A program made the translations under genes and the position numbers. DNA of 64,000 nt, from assembly GCF_002899455.1 (NCBI RefSeq), contig NZ_PPFB01000001.1, positions 7,014,501-7,078,500 of the forward strand, given 5' to 3'. The notes beneath the pieces are model-generated. The model was not told the origin of the DNA. It worked only from the letters and a program-made list of their open reading frames with translations, and searched no databases. Positions 41,661-50,513 of the stretch are shown here, one piece after another. Every line of letters starts with the position of its first letter. Position 1 is the stretch's first letter. Source of the stretch: Streptomyces sp. DH-12. Lineage in GTDB: Bacteria > Actinomycetota > Actinomycetes > Streptomycetales > Streptomycetaceae.

Positions 41661-42578
41661 TCACCGAGGGTGGGACACCCGTCGCTGCGCCTCGGGGCCC
41701 GGGTCGTCCCGTGCCCTGGCCTGGTCCCAGCCGCCCCCGACCGACGGGGCGCGGGCCAGGCCGACGCTGCCCGCGCCCATCAGCGCGATGCCGATCACCT
41801 CCGGCACCACCCGCGCGCCGAGGCTGATCTGCTCCCCGAACAGCGCCCAGCCGAGGGCCACGCTGGTGAGCGCGTCGCCGAGGGTCAGGGCGGGCTGGGA
41901 CGCGGCCAGCGTGCCCGCCCGGAACGCGGCCTGCAGCAGCAGGAACGCGATCACGCCCACCAGGGCGGTGGCGTACAGCGGCCATGCCGACAGGACGGCG
42001 GCCGGGCCGTCCGGGATCAGGCCGGTGACCTCCTTGAGCAGTGCGGCGGTCGCCGAGAACGACACGGCGGACGCCAGCCCCAGCAGCGCGGCGCGCGGCG
42101 CGCCCCGCACCGTGCGGGACACCGCCGTCAGCGACACCACCACCGCCAGCAGGGCCGATCCCGCCGGCCACCAGTGTCCGGGGACGGCCGTGGACCGCCC
42201 GGGCGTCGGCGCGGCCGCGGTCAGGAAGAGGGACAGGCCCGCCGCGAGGGCGACGAAGGCCAGCCAGGTTCTCAGATCCGGGCGGCGGTGGAAGACCAGG
42301 CTCCCCACCGCCAGGGTGAACAGCAGCTCGGCCGCCATCAGCGGCTGCACCAGCGCGAGACTCCCCACCCCGAGCGCGGCCGCCTGGAACACCGTCGACA
42401 GGGCGAGCATCCCCGCGCCCGCCAGCCAGTGCGGCCGTCGCAGCACGCGCCCGAGCCAGCGCAGCGCCTGCCGCAGCCCCTGGCCGCTCCCCGGCTCGTC
42501 GGCGGCGGCCCGCCGCTGCAGCACGGAGGCCGCGGCGTTCGCCAACGCCGCGAGGAGCGCCAGGACCACGGTCAGCAC
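41661..42578 (-). CDS. DMT-superfamily (EamA/NIPA-like) membrane transporter, copy 2
   Basis: A 305-residue paralogue of the protein at 31197. Shared landmarks are LANAAASVLQRRAA in the first helix and LAASQPALTLGDALTSVALG in the second half. Nine or ten TM segments. It starts with GTG 13 bases after the stop of the SDR gene and precedes the deacetylase gene, so the three may form one operon. Substrate unknown. Confidence 0.83.
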   Translation of the reverse strand: MLTVVLALLAALANAAASVLQRRAAADEPGSGQGLRQALRWLGRVLRRPHWLAGAGMLALSTVFQAAALGVGSLALVQPLMAAELLFTLAVGSLVFHRRPDLRTWLAFVALAAGLSLFLTAAAPTPGRSTAVPGHWWPAGSALLAVVVSLTAVSRTVRGAPRAALLGLASAVSFSATAALLKEVTGLIPDGPAAVLSAWPLYATALVGVIAFLLLQAAFRAGTLAASQPALTLGDALTSVALGWALFGEQISLGARVVPEVIGIALMGAGSVGLARAPSVGGGWDQARARDDPGPEAQRRVSHPR

Positions 42579-42591
42579 GCCGCGGCGCCGC

Positions 42592-43440
42592 TCATCCGAA
42601 CGTGGCGGCCAGCCGTCGGTACAGTCCCGGCGCCGCGCCGCGCACCCTGGCCGGCAGTCGCAGCCATCCGGGGACGTAGATCTCGTTCCGCCCCCGGACG
42701 ACGGCACGCCACACGGCGTCGGCCACCCGCTCGGGCGGCACCGGCCGGGGCCGGGTCCGCGCGTAGGGCGTGCCGCGCCGGTCGAAGAACGGCGTGTCCA
42801 CCACCCCCGGCACGACGAGGCTCACGCCCACGCCGGTGCCGCGCAGCTCGTACCGCAGGGCGTCGGCGAAGACCGCCACCGCCGCCTTTGACGCCGAGTA
42901 GACCGCCTCGCCCCGCACCCCGACGGCCCCCGCCAGCGAACCGACGAGCACCACGCGGCCGGAGCCCGCCTCCACCATGGGGGGGACCACCTGCCGCACC
43001 AGCCGCAGCGTGGTCAGCAGATTGACCTCCATCACCTCGTCGAAGGCGCGGCGGGACATCGCGGTGAAGTCACCGGCCCAGCCGACCCCGGCGCACGCCA
43101 CCAGCAGGTCCAGCCGTCCCACCGCGTCCAGCGCGAACCGGGTCAGCCGCCGCTCGGCGGCCGGCCGGGTGAGATCTTCGGGGAACACCGCGGCGGAGGC
43201 CCGCGCGGCGGTCTCGGCCAGACGCCGCGCGTCCCGCCCGTTGAGCACCAGACGCCACCCCTCCGCGGACAGCCTGCGCGCCACGGCGGCGCCGATGCCG
43301 GAGGAGGCGCCGGTCACCAGCGCCGTGCCCGGGCGCTGCGCCGCCGCTCCGGGACGCTCCCGTGCGTCGTCGGCGGACACCGCCGGTGTCCGGGTGCCGG
43401 AGGCGCCGGCCGTACCGGCGCGGGAGGGTGCGTGGGGCAT
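42592..43440 (-). CDS. Short-chain dehydrogenase/reductase
   Basis: A 282-residue classical SDR. The cofactor motif TGASSGIG is at about residues 44-51, LLVACAGVGWAG replaces NNAG, Ser lies in VVLVGSLAGAVG, and YSASKAA supplies the catalytic Tyr and Lys. The acid-residue context favours NADPH. The first 35 residues are a disordered alanine/proline-rich tail, so an internal start is possible. Substrate unknown; family members of this subgroup often act on lipids or are membrane-associated. Confidence 0.88.
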   Translation of the reverse strand: MPHAPSRAGTAGASGTRTPAVSADDARERPGAAAQRPGTALVTGASSGIGAAVARRLSAEGWRLVLNGRDARRLAETAARASAAVFPEDLTRPAAERRLTRFALDAVGRLDLLVACAGVGWAGDFTAMSRRAFDEVMEVNLLTTLRLVRQVVPPMVEAGSGRVVLVGSLAGAVGVRGEAVYSASKAAVAVFADALRYELRGTGVGVSLVVPGVVDTPFFDRRGTPYARTRPRPVPPERVADAVWRAVVRGRNEIYVPGWLRLPARVRGAAPGLYRRLAATFG

Positions 43441-43592
43441 GGGCTGACCTCGGCTGCTGGGCGGACACCGGAAGCGGCCGGCTGTGACCACTCCCGTCGT
43501 CCGGGAGGGGGTGAGCCCGGAGTATCCAGGTCAGGGACGCCCGAAACGCCCGGCGGGCGTTTCGCCGGCGCGCCGGAGGTGACTCGGCGGAC

Positions 43593-44768
43593 GTGCTTCC
43601 GTCCTCCCCGGCCGCACACCGGGGCGCCGCCCGCCGGGCCGGCGCCCGCCGGGTGCTGGTGATCAGCGCGAGCATGGGCGCCGGCCACGACACGGTGGCC
43701 CGTGAACTCGTCCGCCGCGCCCGCGCGCAGGGCCACGAGGCGGACGCGGTGGACCTGATGCGGCTGCTGCCGTACGGCACGGGCTCCGGGCTGCGCGCCT
43801 TCTACCGGACGTCGGTGCGCCACGCGCCCTGGGTGTACGACGGCCTCTACCGGGCGTTCCTGCGCCCCGGCGACCACACCCGGCCCAGCGGCGTCCCGCT
43901 CGCCCGGCTCGCCGCCGACGGGCTGGTCCGGCTCGTGGAACGGACCGGCGCGGACGTGGTCGTGCCCGTCTTCCACCTCGCCGCGCAGCTCACCGGCCAC
44001 CTCAGGGCACTGGGCCGGCTGCGCGTCCCCAGCGTCGTGTTCGTCCTCGACTTCGCCGTGCACCGGCAGTGGCTCCACCCGGGCAACGACGCCTGCTTCT
44101 GCCTCACCGACCAGGCCGCCGACGACGTGCGCGCGGCCGTGCCCGGCACGCACGTCGAGACCACGGGCCCGGTCGTGGCGCCCGGCTTCTTCGCCCCCGC
44201 CCCCGCCCCCGGCGCCGACGCGTGGCGGAAGCGGTTCGAGCGGTACGCCCCGGGACGGCCGCCCGTGCTGCTGTCCGCGGGCGCCTGGGGAGCCGCCGCG
44301 GGCCTCGGCGAGACCGCCCGGCTGCTGGCCGGCGCCGGTTACCTCCCCGTGGTGCTGTGCGGCCGCAACCAGGCGCTGCGGTCCCGCACCGCCCGGGTGC
44401 CGGGCGTGCTCGCCCAGGACTGGGTGACCGACATGCCGGGCCTGCTGCACGCGGTGCGCGTGCTGGTCGACAACGCCGCCGGCCAGACCGCCGTGCAGGC
44501 CCTGGCCGCCGGACTGCCGGTGGTCGGCCACCGCCCGCTGCCCGGACACGGCGCCGACGGGGTGCACCGGATGGCGGAGCTCGGTCTCTCCGAGACAGCC
44601 GCCGACGGCGCCGCCCTGCTGGACGTCCTGCGGCGGCTGACCACGGAGGGCCCCGACGCACGTCGGCGGCGGGCGGCACGCGGGCGTGCGGTCTTCCGCG
44701 CCGACGTCATGGAGCGCGCCGCCGCCCTGGCCGGCCGGTCCGCCGTGCCGGCCCGCGGCCCGCGCTGA
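43593..44768 (+). CDS. Glycosyltransferase (MGDG synthase/GT28-like)
   Basis: A 391-residue GT-B fold protein. VLVISASMGAGHDTVARELV near the N terminus is the hallmark of the monogalactosyldiacylglycerol-synthase-type N-terminal domain, and GQTAVQALAAGLPVVGHRPL is the nucleotide-sugar site of the C-terminal half. It likely moves a sugar from a nucleotide donor to a diacylglycerol-like lipid at the membrane face. Divergent from the SDR gene and convergent with the YihY-type gene. Confidence 0.85.
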   Translation: MLPSSPAAHRGAARRAGARRVLVISASMGAGHDTVARELVRRARAQGHEADAVDLMRLLPYGTGSGLRAFYRTSVRHAPWVYDGLYRAFLRPGDHTRPSGVPLARLAADGLVRLVERTGADVVVPVFHLAAQLTGHLRALGRLRVPSVVFVLDFAVHRQWLHPGNDACFCLTDQAADDVRAAVPGTHVETTGPVVAPGFFAPAPAPGADAWRKRFERYAPGRPPVLLSAGAWGAAAGLGETARLLAGAGYLPVVLCGRNQALRSRTARVPGVLAQDWVTDMPGLLHAVRVLVDNAAGQTAVQALAAGLPVVGHRPLPGHGADGVHRMAELGLSETAADGAALLDVLRRLTTEGPDARRRRAARGRAVFRADVMERAAALAGRSAVPARGPR

Positions 44769-44781
44769 CGGCAGTTCCCCG

Positions 44782-45612
44782 TCACTCGGCGCCGACCCGC
44801 TGCCGCTCCTCGTGCCGGTGCCGGTGACCGAGGTGGAAGTGGCCGTGGTGGGTGAGCAGCCAGTGCCCGAACAGTGCGCCGCCGTACACGACGAAGCCCA
44901 CCCCGATCAGCCAGGACTCCACGACCAGGACCACGCCGACCGTGCCGTAACTGACGGCGTTGTCCACGATCAGCGGGGTGAAGACGTAGTACGAGAAGAT
45001 GCGCAGGCCGATCAGGCCCACCATGGTGGCGACCGCGCCCGGGAGCAGGTCCCGCCAGCGGACCTGGCCGCCCAGCAGGAAACGCTGGCCCCACCAGAAG
45101 AACAGCACCCCGGTCGCCGCCGTCAGGGTGATCCGCTCGGGCCCGTGCAGCAGCGTGCGCGTGCGCACCTCCTGGTACAGGTACGCGGTCAGCACGACGA
45201 GCCACAGCGCCTGCCGCCACACCCGGTGCCAGGGGCCGTGCGGCAGCTGCCACACCCGTTCGTAGCCGTTCTGGACGCTGCCGCCCAGGGCGACGCCGAA
45301 CAGGGCGAGGACCAGACCGCCCCAGACGCTGATGGCGCCCACCACCTTGCGCGGCGGGCTGATGATCTCCGTGAGCACCCGCGCGGACCGGCCGGTGAGC
45401 CCCATGCCGTCCGCCAGCCAGGTCGCGAAGCCGCCCCGGCCCAGCGGGTCCGCGGCGGCCACGACGATCAGCAGCGGCGCCAGGGTCACCAGCGCGAGGG
45501 TGGCGAAGCCCATGGCCCGGTGCATCAGCTCCAGCTCACGGCCCCGCGCCATCAGGGCGTGGGCGCCCAGCCACCTCCAGCTGTTCCGGAGCACGCCGAG
45601 GTACCGCCTCAC
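44782..45612 (-). CDS. YihY/BrkB-family inner-membrane protein
   Basis: A 276-residue protein with about six TM helices matching the YihY/UPF0761 (BrkB) family, once mis-called RNase BN. FATLALVTLAPLLIVVAAAD and LLPGAVATMVGLIGLRIF are typical. The C-terminal tail is rich in histidine (THHGHFHLGHRHRHEER), which could bind metal. Function uncertain. GTG start has AGGAGG upstream. Confidence 0.83.
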   Translation of the reverse strand: MRRYLGVLRNSWRWLGAHALMARGRELELMHRAMGFATLALVTLAPLLIVVAAADPLGRGGFATWLADGMGLTGRSARVLTEIISPPRKVVGAISVWGGLVLALFGVALGGSVQNGYERVWQLPHGPWHRVWRQALWLVVLTAYLYQEVRTRTLLHGPERITLTAATGVLFFWWGQRFLLGGQVRWRDLLPGAVATMVGLIGLRIFSYYVFTPLIVDNAVSYGTVGVVLVVESWLIGVGFVVYGGALFGHWLLTHHGHFHLGHRHRHEERQRVGAE

Positions 45613-45836
45613 GGTGCCCCTCCTTCGCCTGCCCGGACACGCGCCGCGAAGTGAGCCGCGGCGGGACCGGAGCGTCTCGTGCCACGCCGGGGCGGGCCGG
45701 GGCGCCGCGCGGCACCCGCTCCGCTCCCCGCGCCCATCATCCGGTGACCGCGACGGGGCCCGCCACTTCGCCCGCCCGCCCGGTCCCGCCGGACAGCCGC
45801 CCGCGACGGCCGTCCGGCGGGGCGCGGAGGCGCGGC

Positions 45837-46673
45837 TCAGCGGCGGGTGTCCCCGCCGACCGTCACCCGTTCACCCGGCCGGCAGCGCAGGATGCGTCCG
45901 CCGTGGCCGCGCCGGGCGGCCTCGTCGAGGAAGTCGGACAGCGGCGAGCGGAAGACGCCGTAGTCGTCGTAGTGGACGGGCAGCGCCCGGTGCGGACGGA
46001 TCACGTCGAGCAGATCGGCGCCCTGCCCGGCGTCCATGGTGACGACCAGTCCGCCGGGCAGCGTGGTCCCGCCCAGGTGCAGCACCGCCAGATGGATGTC
46101 GGGGTGCCGGCGGGCGATCTCGCGCAGCCCGTCGAACATCAGCGTGTCGCCGGAGATGTAGAGGACGAGGCGGATACGGCCGGAGCGGTCGCCGAACTCC
46201 AGCAGGCTCCCCATCACCGGCGGCAGCAGACGGTGGACCGGGGCCGGCGCGTGCCGCCCGGGCAGCGCGGTGACGCGGACCAGCGACGTGCCGCGCAGCA
46301 GGGTGTGGCTCTGCCAGGTGCGCAGGCCCACGGCGCGGTGGAACCCGAACACCCCTTGCAGGACACGGGAGGCGTGCGGGGTCGTCAGGAACGGCAGACC
46401 CCGGTCCAGATGGCGCCGGGCCACCCGGTCGAAGTGGTCGCCGTGCAGATGGGACAGCACCACGGCGTCCAGGTCGGCGTGCGGGAGATCGGTGACGTCG
46501 ACGGCGGGCTCGGTCAGCCGGCGCGAGACGAGGCCGTAGCCGAGGTGCGCCCGCTGTCCCCGGTGCAGGAAGTTCGGGTCGGTCAGCAGGGTCAGGTCCC
46601 CGTAGCGGATCAGCAGGGTGGCGTTGCCGATGAACTGCACCTCGACGGTGCCCGTGGGCGGTGTGTGCTGCAC
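45837..46673 (-). CDS. MBL-fold metallohydrolase
   Basis: A 278-residue metallo-beta-lactamase-fold protein of the UlaG/RomA-like branch (L-ascorbate-6-P lactonase or NAPE-PLD-like). The signature SHLHGDHFD supplies four ligands, LYISGDTLMFDG the bridging Asp, and PVHYDDYGVF the last histidine. IGNATLLIRYGDLTLLTDPN starts the fold. Substrate unknown. Divergent from the topoisomerase gene. Confidence 0.87.
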   Translation of the reverse strand: MQHTPPTGTVEVQFIGNATLLIRYGDLTLLTDPNFLHRGQRAHLGYGLVSRRLTEPAVDVTDLPHADLDAVVLSHLHGDHFDRVARRHLDRGLPFLTTPHASRVLQGVFGFHRAVGLRTWQSHTLLRGTSLVRVTALPGRHAPAPVHRLLPPVMGSLLEFGDRSGRIRLVLYISGDTLMFDGLREIARRHPDIHLAVLHLGGTTLPGGLVVTMDAGQGADLLDVIRPHRALPVHYDDYGVFRSPLSDFLDEAARRGHGGRILRCRPGERVTVGGDTRR

Positions 46674-46869
46674 GGCGAACTCCCTCCGCCGTCTCCGGCG
46701 TCCCGAACACGCCCCGAGTGCTCCCGCACGGCCGTCCTACACCCGGCGGAAGCCGTCCGCGTGCCGGACGCGGGATCGCGGGTACCCGCGCCGGTGGTCC
46801 CAGTTCTCCACCCTTCCGGCCGCGCGCCCCGCCGCGTGCGACGGACGGGTTGCACGCCGGGAGGTCCGG

Positions 46870-47910
46870 TTGCGTCTCCGCCACAGTCGTCCCACCGACG
46901 CCGGGTACCGCAGGCTGCGTCACGGGCGTGGCTTCCGCTACCTCGACACCCGGGGCGAGCCCCTGCGCGACCCCGGGGAGCTGGCCCGCGTCCGCGCGCT
47001 GGTCATCCCGCCGGCCTGGACGGACGTGTGGATCTGCGCCCGTGCCAACGGCCACCTCCAGGCCGTGGGCACCGACGCCGCCGGACGCCGGCAGTACCTC
47101 TACCACCCGCGGTTCCGCGCCGAGCAGGAGGCCGCCAAGCACGAGCACGTCCTCGACGTCGCCCAGGCGCTGCCCGCGCTGCGGGAGGCCGTCGAGGGAC
47201 ACCTCGCAGACCGGGGCCTGACCCGCTCCCGCGTCCTCGCCACCGCCGTCCGCCTGCTCGACCTCGGCTTCTTCCGCATCGGCAGCGACCGGTACGCCGA
47301 GCTCAACAACAGCTACGGCCTCACCACCCTGCTGCGGGAGCACTCCAGCTGCCGGGCGGGCGCGGTGCGGTTCAGCTACACCGGCAAGCACGGCAGGGAG
47401 ATCATCCAGACCGTGGCCGACCCCGCCGTCTGCCGCAGCCTCACCGCGCTGCTGCGCCGCCGCGGCGGCGGCGACCGGCTCCTGGCGTACTGGGAGGGAC
47501 GCGCCTGGCACGACGTGAGCAACGCCGACGTCAACGCGTACCTCAAGGAGCTGGCCGGTCTCGAGGTCACCGCCAAGGACTTCCGCACCTGGCACGCCAC
47601 CGTCATGGCCGCCGTCGCCCTGGCCGTCTCGGAGCCGGTCGCCCGCAGCGAGACCGCCCGCCGCCGCGCCATCGCCCGCGCCGCGCGCGAAGTCGCCGGA
47701 TACCTCGGCAACACCCCCGCCGTCTGCCGCGCCTCCTACATCAACCCGCGCGTGATCGAGCTGTACGAGGAGGGCGTCACCGTGGCGCCCGCCCTGCCGC
47801 ACCTGGGGAACGAGGCCGCGTTCGGCATCCCCGCCACCCAGGGCGCCGCCGAGCGGGCCGTGCTGAGCATGCTGCGCACAGGGACCCCGCCCGCCCCGAC
47901 GGGGGAGTGA
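46870..47910 (+). CDS. DNA topoisomerase IB
   Basis: A 346-residue type IB topoisomerase of the bacterial/poxvirus-like group. The N-terminal domain shows RYLDTRGEPLRDPGELARVR, IPPAWTDVWIC and NGHLQAVGTDAAGRRQYLYH. The catalytic domain has LDLGFFRIGSDRYAELNNSY with the active arginine, and the nucleophile Tyr290 in CRASYINPRV. It relaxes supercoils by a 3'-phosphotyrosine intermediate without ATP. TTG 46870 was chosen: GGGAGG sits at six bases. Confidence 0.92.
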   Translation: MRLRHSRPTDAGYRRLRHGRGFRYLDTRGEPLRDPGELARVRALVIPPAWTDVWICARANGHLQAVGTDAAGRRQYLYHPRFRAEQEAAKHEHVLDVAQALPALREAVEGHLADRGLTRSRVLATAVRLLDLGFFRIGSDRYAELNNSYGLTTLLREHSSCRAGAVRFSYTGKHGREIIQTVADPAVCRSLTALLRRRGGGDRLLAYWEGRAWHDVSNADVNAYLKELAGLEVTAKDFRTWHATVMAAVALAVSEPVARSETARRRAIARAAREVAGYLGNTPAVCRASYINPRVIELYEEGVTVAPALPHLGNEAAFGIPATQGAAERAVLSMLRTGTPPAPTGE

Positions 47911-47925
47911 GGCGCGGAACGCCCC

Positions 47926-48804
47926 CTACGCGCCCCCGCCTCCGACCAGCTCCGCCCCGGACCACAGCAGCCGCGTCACCGCCGTCCCCGCCACCGCCAT
48001 CGCCGCCCGGAACGGCCACCGGCTGCGCCGCCCCGCCGCCGGCGCCGTACCCGCCACGGCCACCGCGCCCGCCGCGACGGCCAGGCACAGCCCGCCCGGA
48101 CCCGCCGCGCCGGGCGGCCCCGCGACGACCACGCCCACGGCCGCCAGCATCACCAGCGGGGCCAGCCACCGGCAGACCGTACGGCCCAGCCGCTGCGGCA
48201 GCCCCCGCACGCCCGTCGCCAGGTCGTCCTCGATGTCCGGCAGCACGTTCACCAGATGCGCCCCCACTCCCAGCAGCGCCCCCGCCGTCACGGCCCACCA
48301 CGCGGGCCAGGCGGGCCGCGACAGCCCCAGCGTGACGAAGACCGGGAGCGCACCGAACCCCACGGCGTACGGCAGCGGCGACAGCACCGTGTGCTTCAGC
48401 CGCAGGTTGTAGCACCAGCCCGCCGCCACCCCCGTCAGATGCGCCGCCGCCGCGCCCGGCCCGCCGAGCAGCGACAGCGGCACGCACAGCACCAGGGCCG
48501 TCCACGCCGCCCCCGCCACCGCCCGCGCGGACAGCCGCCCCTCCGCCACGGGCTTGTCCGTCCGCCCGCAGACCGTGTCGCGGCGCGCGTCGGCCGCGTC
48601 GTTGCACCAGCCCACCGACAGCTGACCGGCCAGCACCGCCGCGCCCACCGCCGCCGCCCCCGCGGGACCGTGCCCCGCCGCCACCGCCAGCGCGGTCACG
48701 AACACCGTCACGGCCAGCGCCGGCTCCGGATGGCAGCAGCGCAGCAACGCCAGGAGACGGCGCGGCGGCGTACGCGGAAGAACCCCGGTCGGGTGGTGGG
48801 ACAC
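47926..48804 (-). CDS. UbiA-family prenyltransferase
   Basis: A 292-residue membrane prenyltransferase with eight or nine TM helices. The two Asp-rich motifs are WCNDAADARRD, first, and LPDIEDDLATG, second. It attaches an isoprenoid chain to an aromatic acceptor at the membrane. It is divergent from, and almost touches, the type III PKS gene, whose resorcinol or phenol product would be a natural acceptor. GTG 48804 is chosen so that it does not overlap the PKS gene. An ATG at 48843 would overlap the PKS start codon itself. Confidence 0.85.
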   Translation of the reverse strand: MSHHPTGVLPRTPPRRLLALLRCCHPEPALAVTVFVTALAVAAGHGPAGAAAVGAAVLAGQLSVGWCNDAADARRDTVCGRTDKPVAEGRLSARAVAGAAWTALVLCVPLSLLGGPGAAAAHLTGVAAGWCYNLRLKHTVLSPLPYAVGFGALPVFVTLGLSRPAWPAWWAVTAGALLGVGAHLVNVLPDIEDDLATGVRGLPQRLGRTVCRWLAPLVMLAAVGVVVAGPPGAAGPGGLCLAVAAGAVAVAGTAPAAGRRSRWPFRAAMAVAGTAVTRLLWSGAELVGGGGA

Positions 48805-48841
48805 GGGTGCACGGTAGCCGGGCGGCGACGGCGAGGAAGGC

Positions 48842-49987
48842 ATGACCGACATGCGTGTCCCTCTCATCGCCGACCCGGCGCCCGCCGCCCCTCCGCCTCC
48901 GGACGCCGCCGCGGCGACCACCGCCGTCGCCGCCGTGCACACCGCGCTGCCGCCCCACCACTATCCCCAGGACCGGCTCACCGAGCCCATCGGCGACCTG
49001 TGCCTGGCCCCGGGAGCCGACCGCGCCGTGCTGCGCCGCCTGCACGCGTCCGCCGGTGTGCGCACCCGTCATCTCGCCCTGCCCATCGAGCGGTACGCGG
49101 CGCTCCGCGACTTCCGCGAGAGCAACGAGGCATGGCTGACGGCGGGCCTCGACCTGGCCGAACGGGCGCTCACCACCGCGCTGGCCCAGGCCGGGCTCGC
49201 CCCGGCCGACGTCGACCTGCTGGTGTGCGCCTCCATCACCGGCGTCGCCGCCCCGTCCCTCGACGCCCGGCTGGCCGGACGGGTCGGCCTGCGGCCCGAC
49301 GTCAAGCGGCTTCCGGTGTTCGGCCTGGGCTGCGTCGCGGGCGCCGCCGGCCTGGCCCGCGTCCACGACTACCTGCGCGGACACCCCGGCGGGACCGCCG
49401 TGCTGCTCACCGTCGAACTGTGCTCGCTGACCCTGCAGAAGGGCGACGACTCCCGCGCCAACCTGGTCGCCGGCGCCCTGTTCGGCGACGGAGCGGCGGC
49501 CCTCGTCGCCCGCGCCACCGCGACCGGCCGAGCGGGACCGGAACCGGCCGCCGGACCCACGGTCCTCGCCACCCGAAGCCACCTCTACCCGGGCACCGAG
49601 CACCTCCTCGGCTGGGACGTCGGCGCCGACGGCTTCCGCGTCGTCATCGACCCCGCCGTCCCCGCACTGGTCCGCCGCGACCTGGGCGCACAGGTCCGCG
49701 GCTTCCTCGCCGGACACGGCCTGGGCATCGCGGACATCGGCGCCTGGGTGTGCCATCCGGGCGGCCCCAAGGTGCTGGAGGCCGTGGCCGACGCGCTCGC
49801 CCTGCCCGACGACGCCCTCGCCCCGTCGCGGCGCTCGCTCGCCGCCGTCGGCAACCTGTCCTCCGCCTCGGTCCTGCACATCCTCCAGGGCCTCACGGAG
49901 GCCCACCGGCCCGCGCCGGGCACCTGGGGACTGCTGATGGCGATGGGCCCGGGCTTCTGCTCCGAACTCGTCCTGCTGCGCTGGTGA
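48842..49987 (+). CDS. srsA: Type III polyketide synthase (SrsA-like)
   Basis: A 381-residue chalcone-synthase-type enzyme. The triad is intact: Cys164 in GLGCVAGAAG, His305 in VCHPGGPKVLEA, Asn338 in VGNLSSASVL. Followed by an ICMT-type methyltransferase and an FAD hydroxylase in the order of S. griseus srsABC, which makes methylated alkylresorcinol and alkylquinone phenolic lipids. The starter and length cannot be read from sequence. Start follows GAGGAAGG. Confidence 0.9.
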   Translation: MTDMRVPLIADPAPAAPPPPDAAAATTAVAAVHTALPPHHYPQDRLTEPIGDLCLAPGADRAVLRRLHASAGVRTRHLALPIERYAALRDFRESNEAWLTAGLDLAERALTTALAQAGLAPADVDLLVCASITGVAAPSLDARLAGRVGLRPDVKRLPVFGLGCVAGAAGLARVHDYLRGHPGGTAVLLTVELCSLTLQKGDDSRANLVAGALFGDGAAALVARATATGRAGPEPAAGPTVLATRSHLYPGTEHLLGWDVGADGFRVVIDPAVPALVRRDLGAQVRGFLAGHGLGIADIGAWVCHPGGPKVLEAVADALALPDDALAPSRRSLAAVGNLSSASVLHILQGLTEAHRPAPGTWGLLMAMGPGFCSELVLLRW

Positions 49988-49997
49988 GGAGCCCGTC

Positions 49998-50513
49998 ATG
50001 ACCTGGTACACGCTGCTCGTCCTCGCCGTGGCCGTCGAACGCCTCGCCGAACTCGTCACGGCCCGCCGCAACGCGGCGTGGACCCGCGCACGGGCCGGTG
50101 TGGAGCACGGCCGCGGCCACTACCCCGTCATGGTCGTCCTGCACACCGGCCTGCTCGCGGGCTGCCTGCTCGAACCCCTCCTCGCCGGCCGCCCGTTCCT
50201 GCCCGCCCTCGGCTGGCCCGCGCTGGCGCTCGCCCTGCTCGCCCAGGCCCTGCGCTGGTGGTGCGTCGTCACGCTGGGCCCGTACTGGAACACCCGGGTC
50301 ATCGTCGTCCCCGGCGCCCGCCTCGTCGGCGGCGGTCCCTACCGCTTCCTCCGCCACCCCAACTACGTCGCCGTCGTCGTCGAGGGCGCCGCCCTGCCCC
50401 TGGTGCACTCGGCGTGGATCACGGCGACCGTGTTCACGCTGGCCGACGCGGTGCTGCTGACCGTGCGCATCCGCTGCGAGAACGCCGCCCTCACCCGCGC
50501 GGTGCCCGCGTGA
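49998..50513 (+). CDS. srsB: Isoprenylcysteine carboxyl methyltransferase-family O-methyltransferase (SrsB-like)
   Basis: A 171-residue membrane methyltransferase. GGGPYRFLRHPNYVAVVVEG is the ICMT family motif and several TM helices surround it. In srsB-type clusters it methylates the resorcinol hydroxyl. It begins 10 bases after the PKS gene and overlaps the FAD gene by GTGA. Confidence 0.88.
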   Translation: MTWYTLLVLAVAVERLAELVTARRNAAWTRARAGVEHGRGHYPVMVVLHTGLLAGCLLEPLLAGRPFLPALGWPALALALLAQALRWWCVVTLGPYWNTRVIVVPGARLVGGGPYRFLRHPNYVAVVVEGAALPLVHSAWITATVFTLADAVLLTVRIRCENAALTRAVPA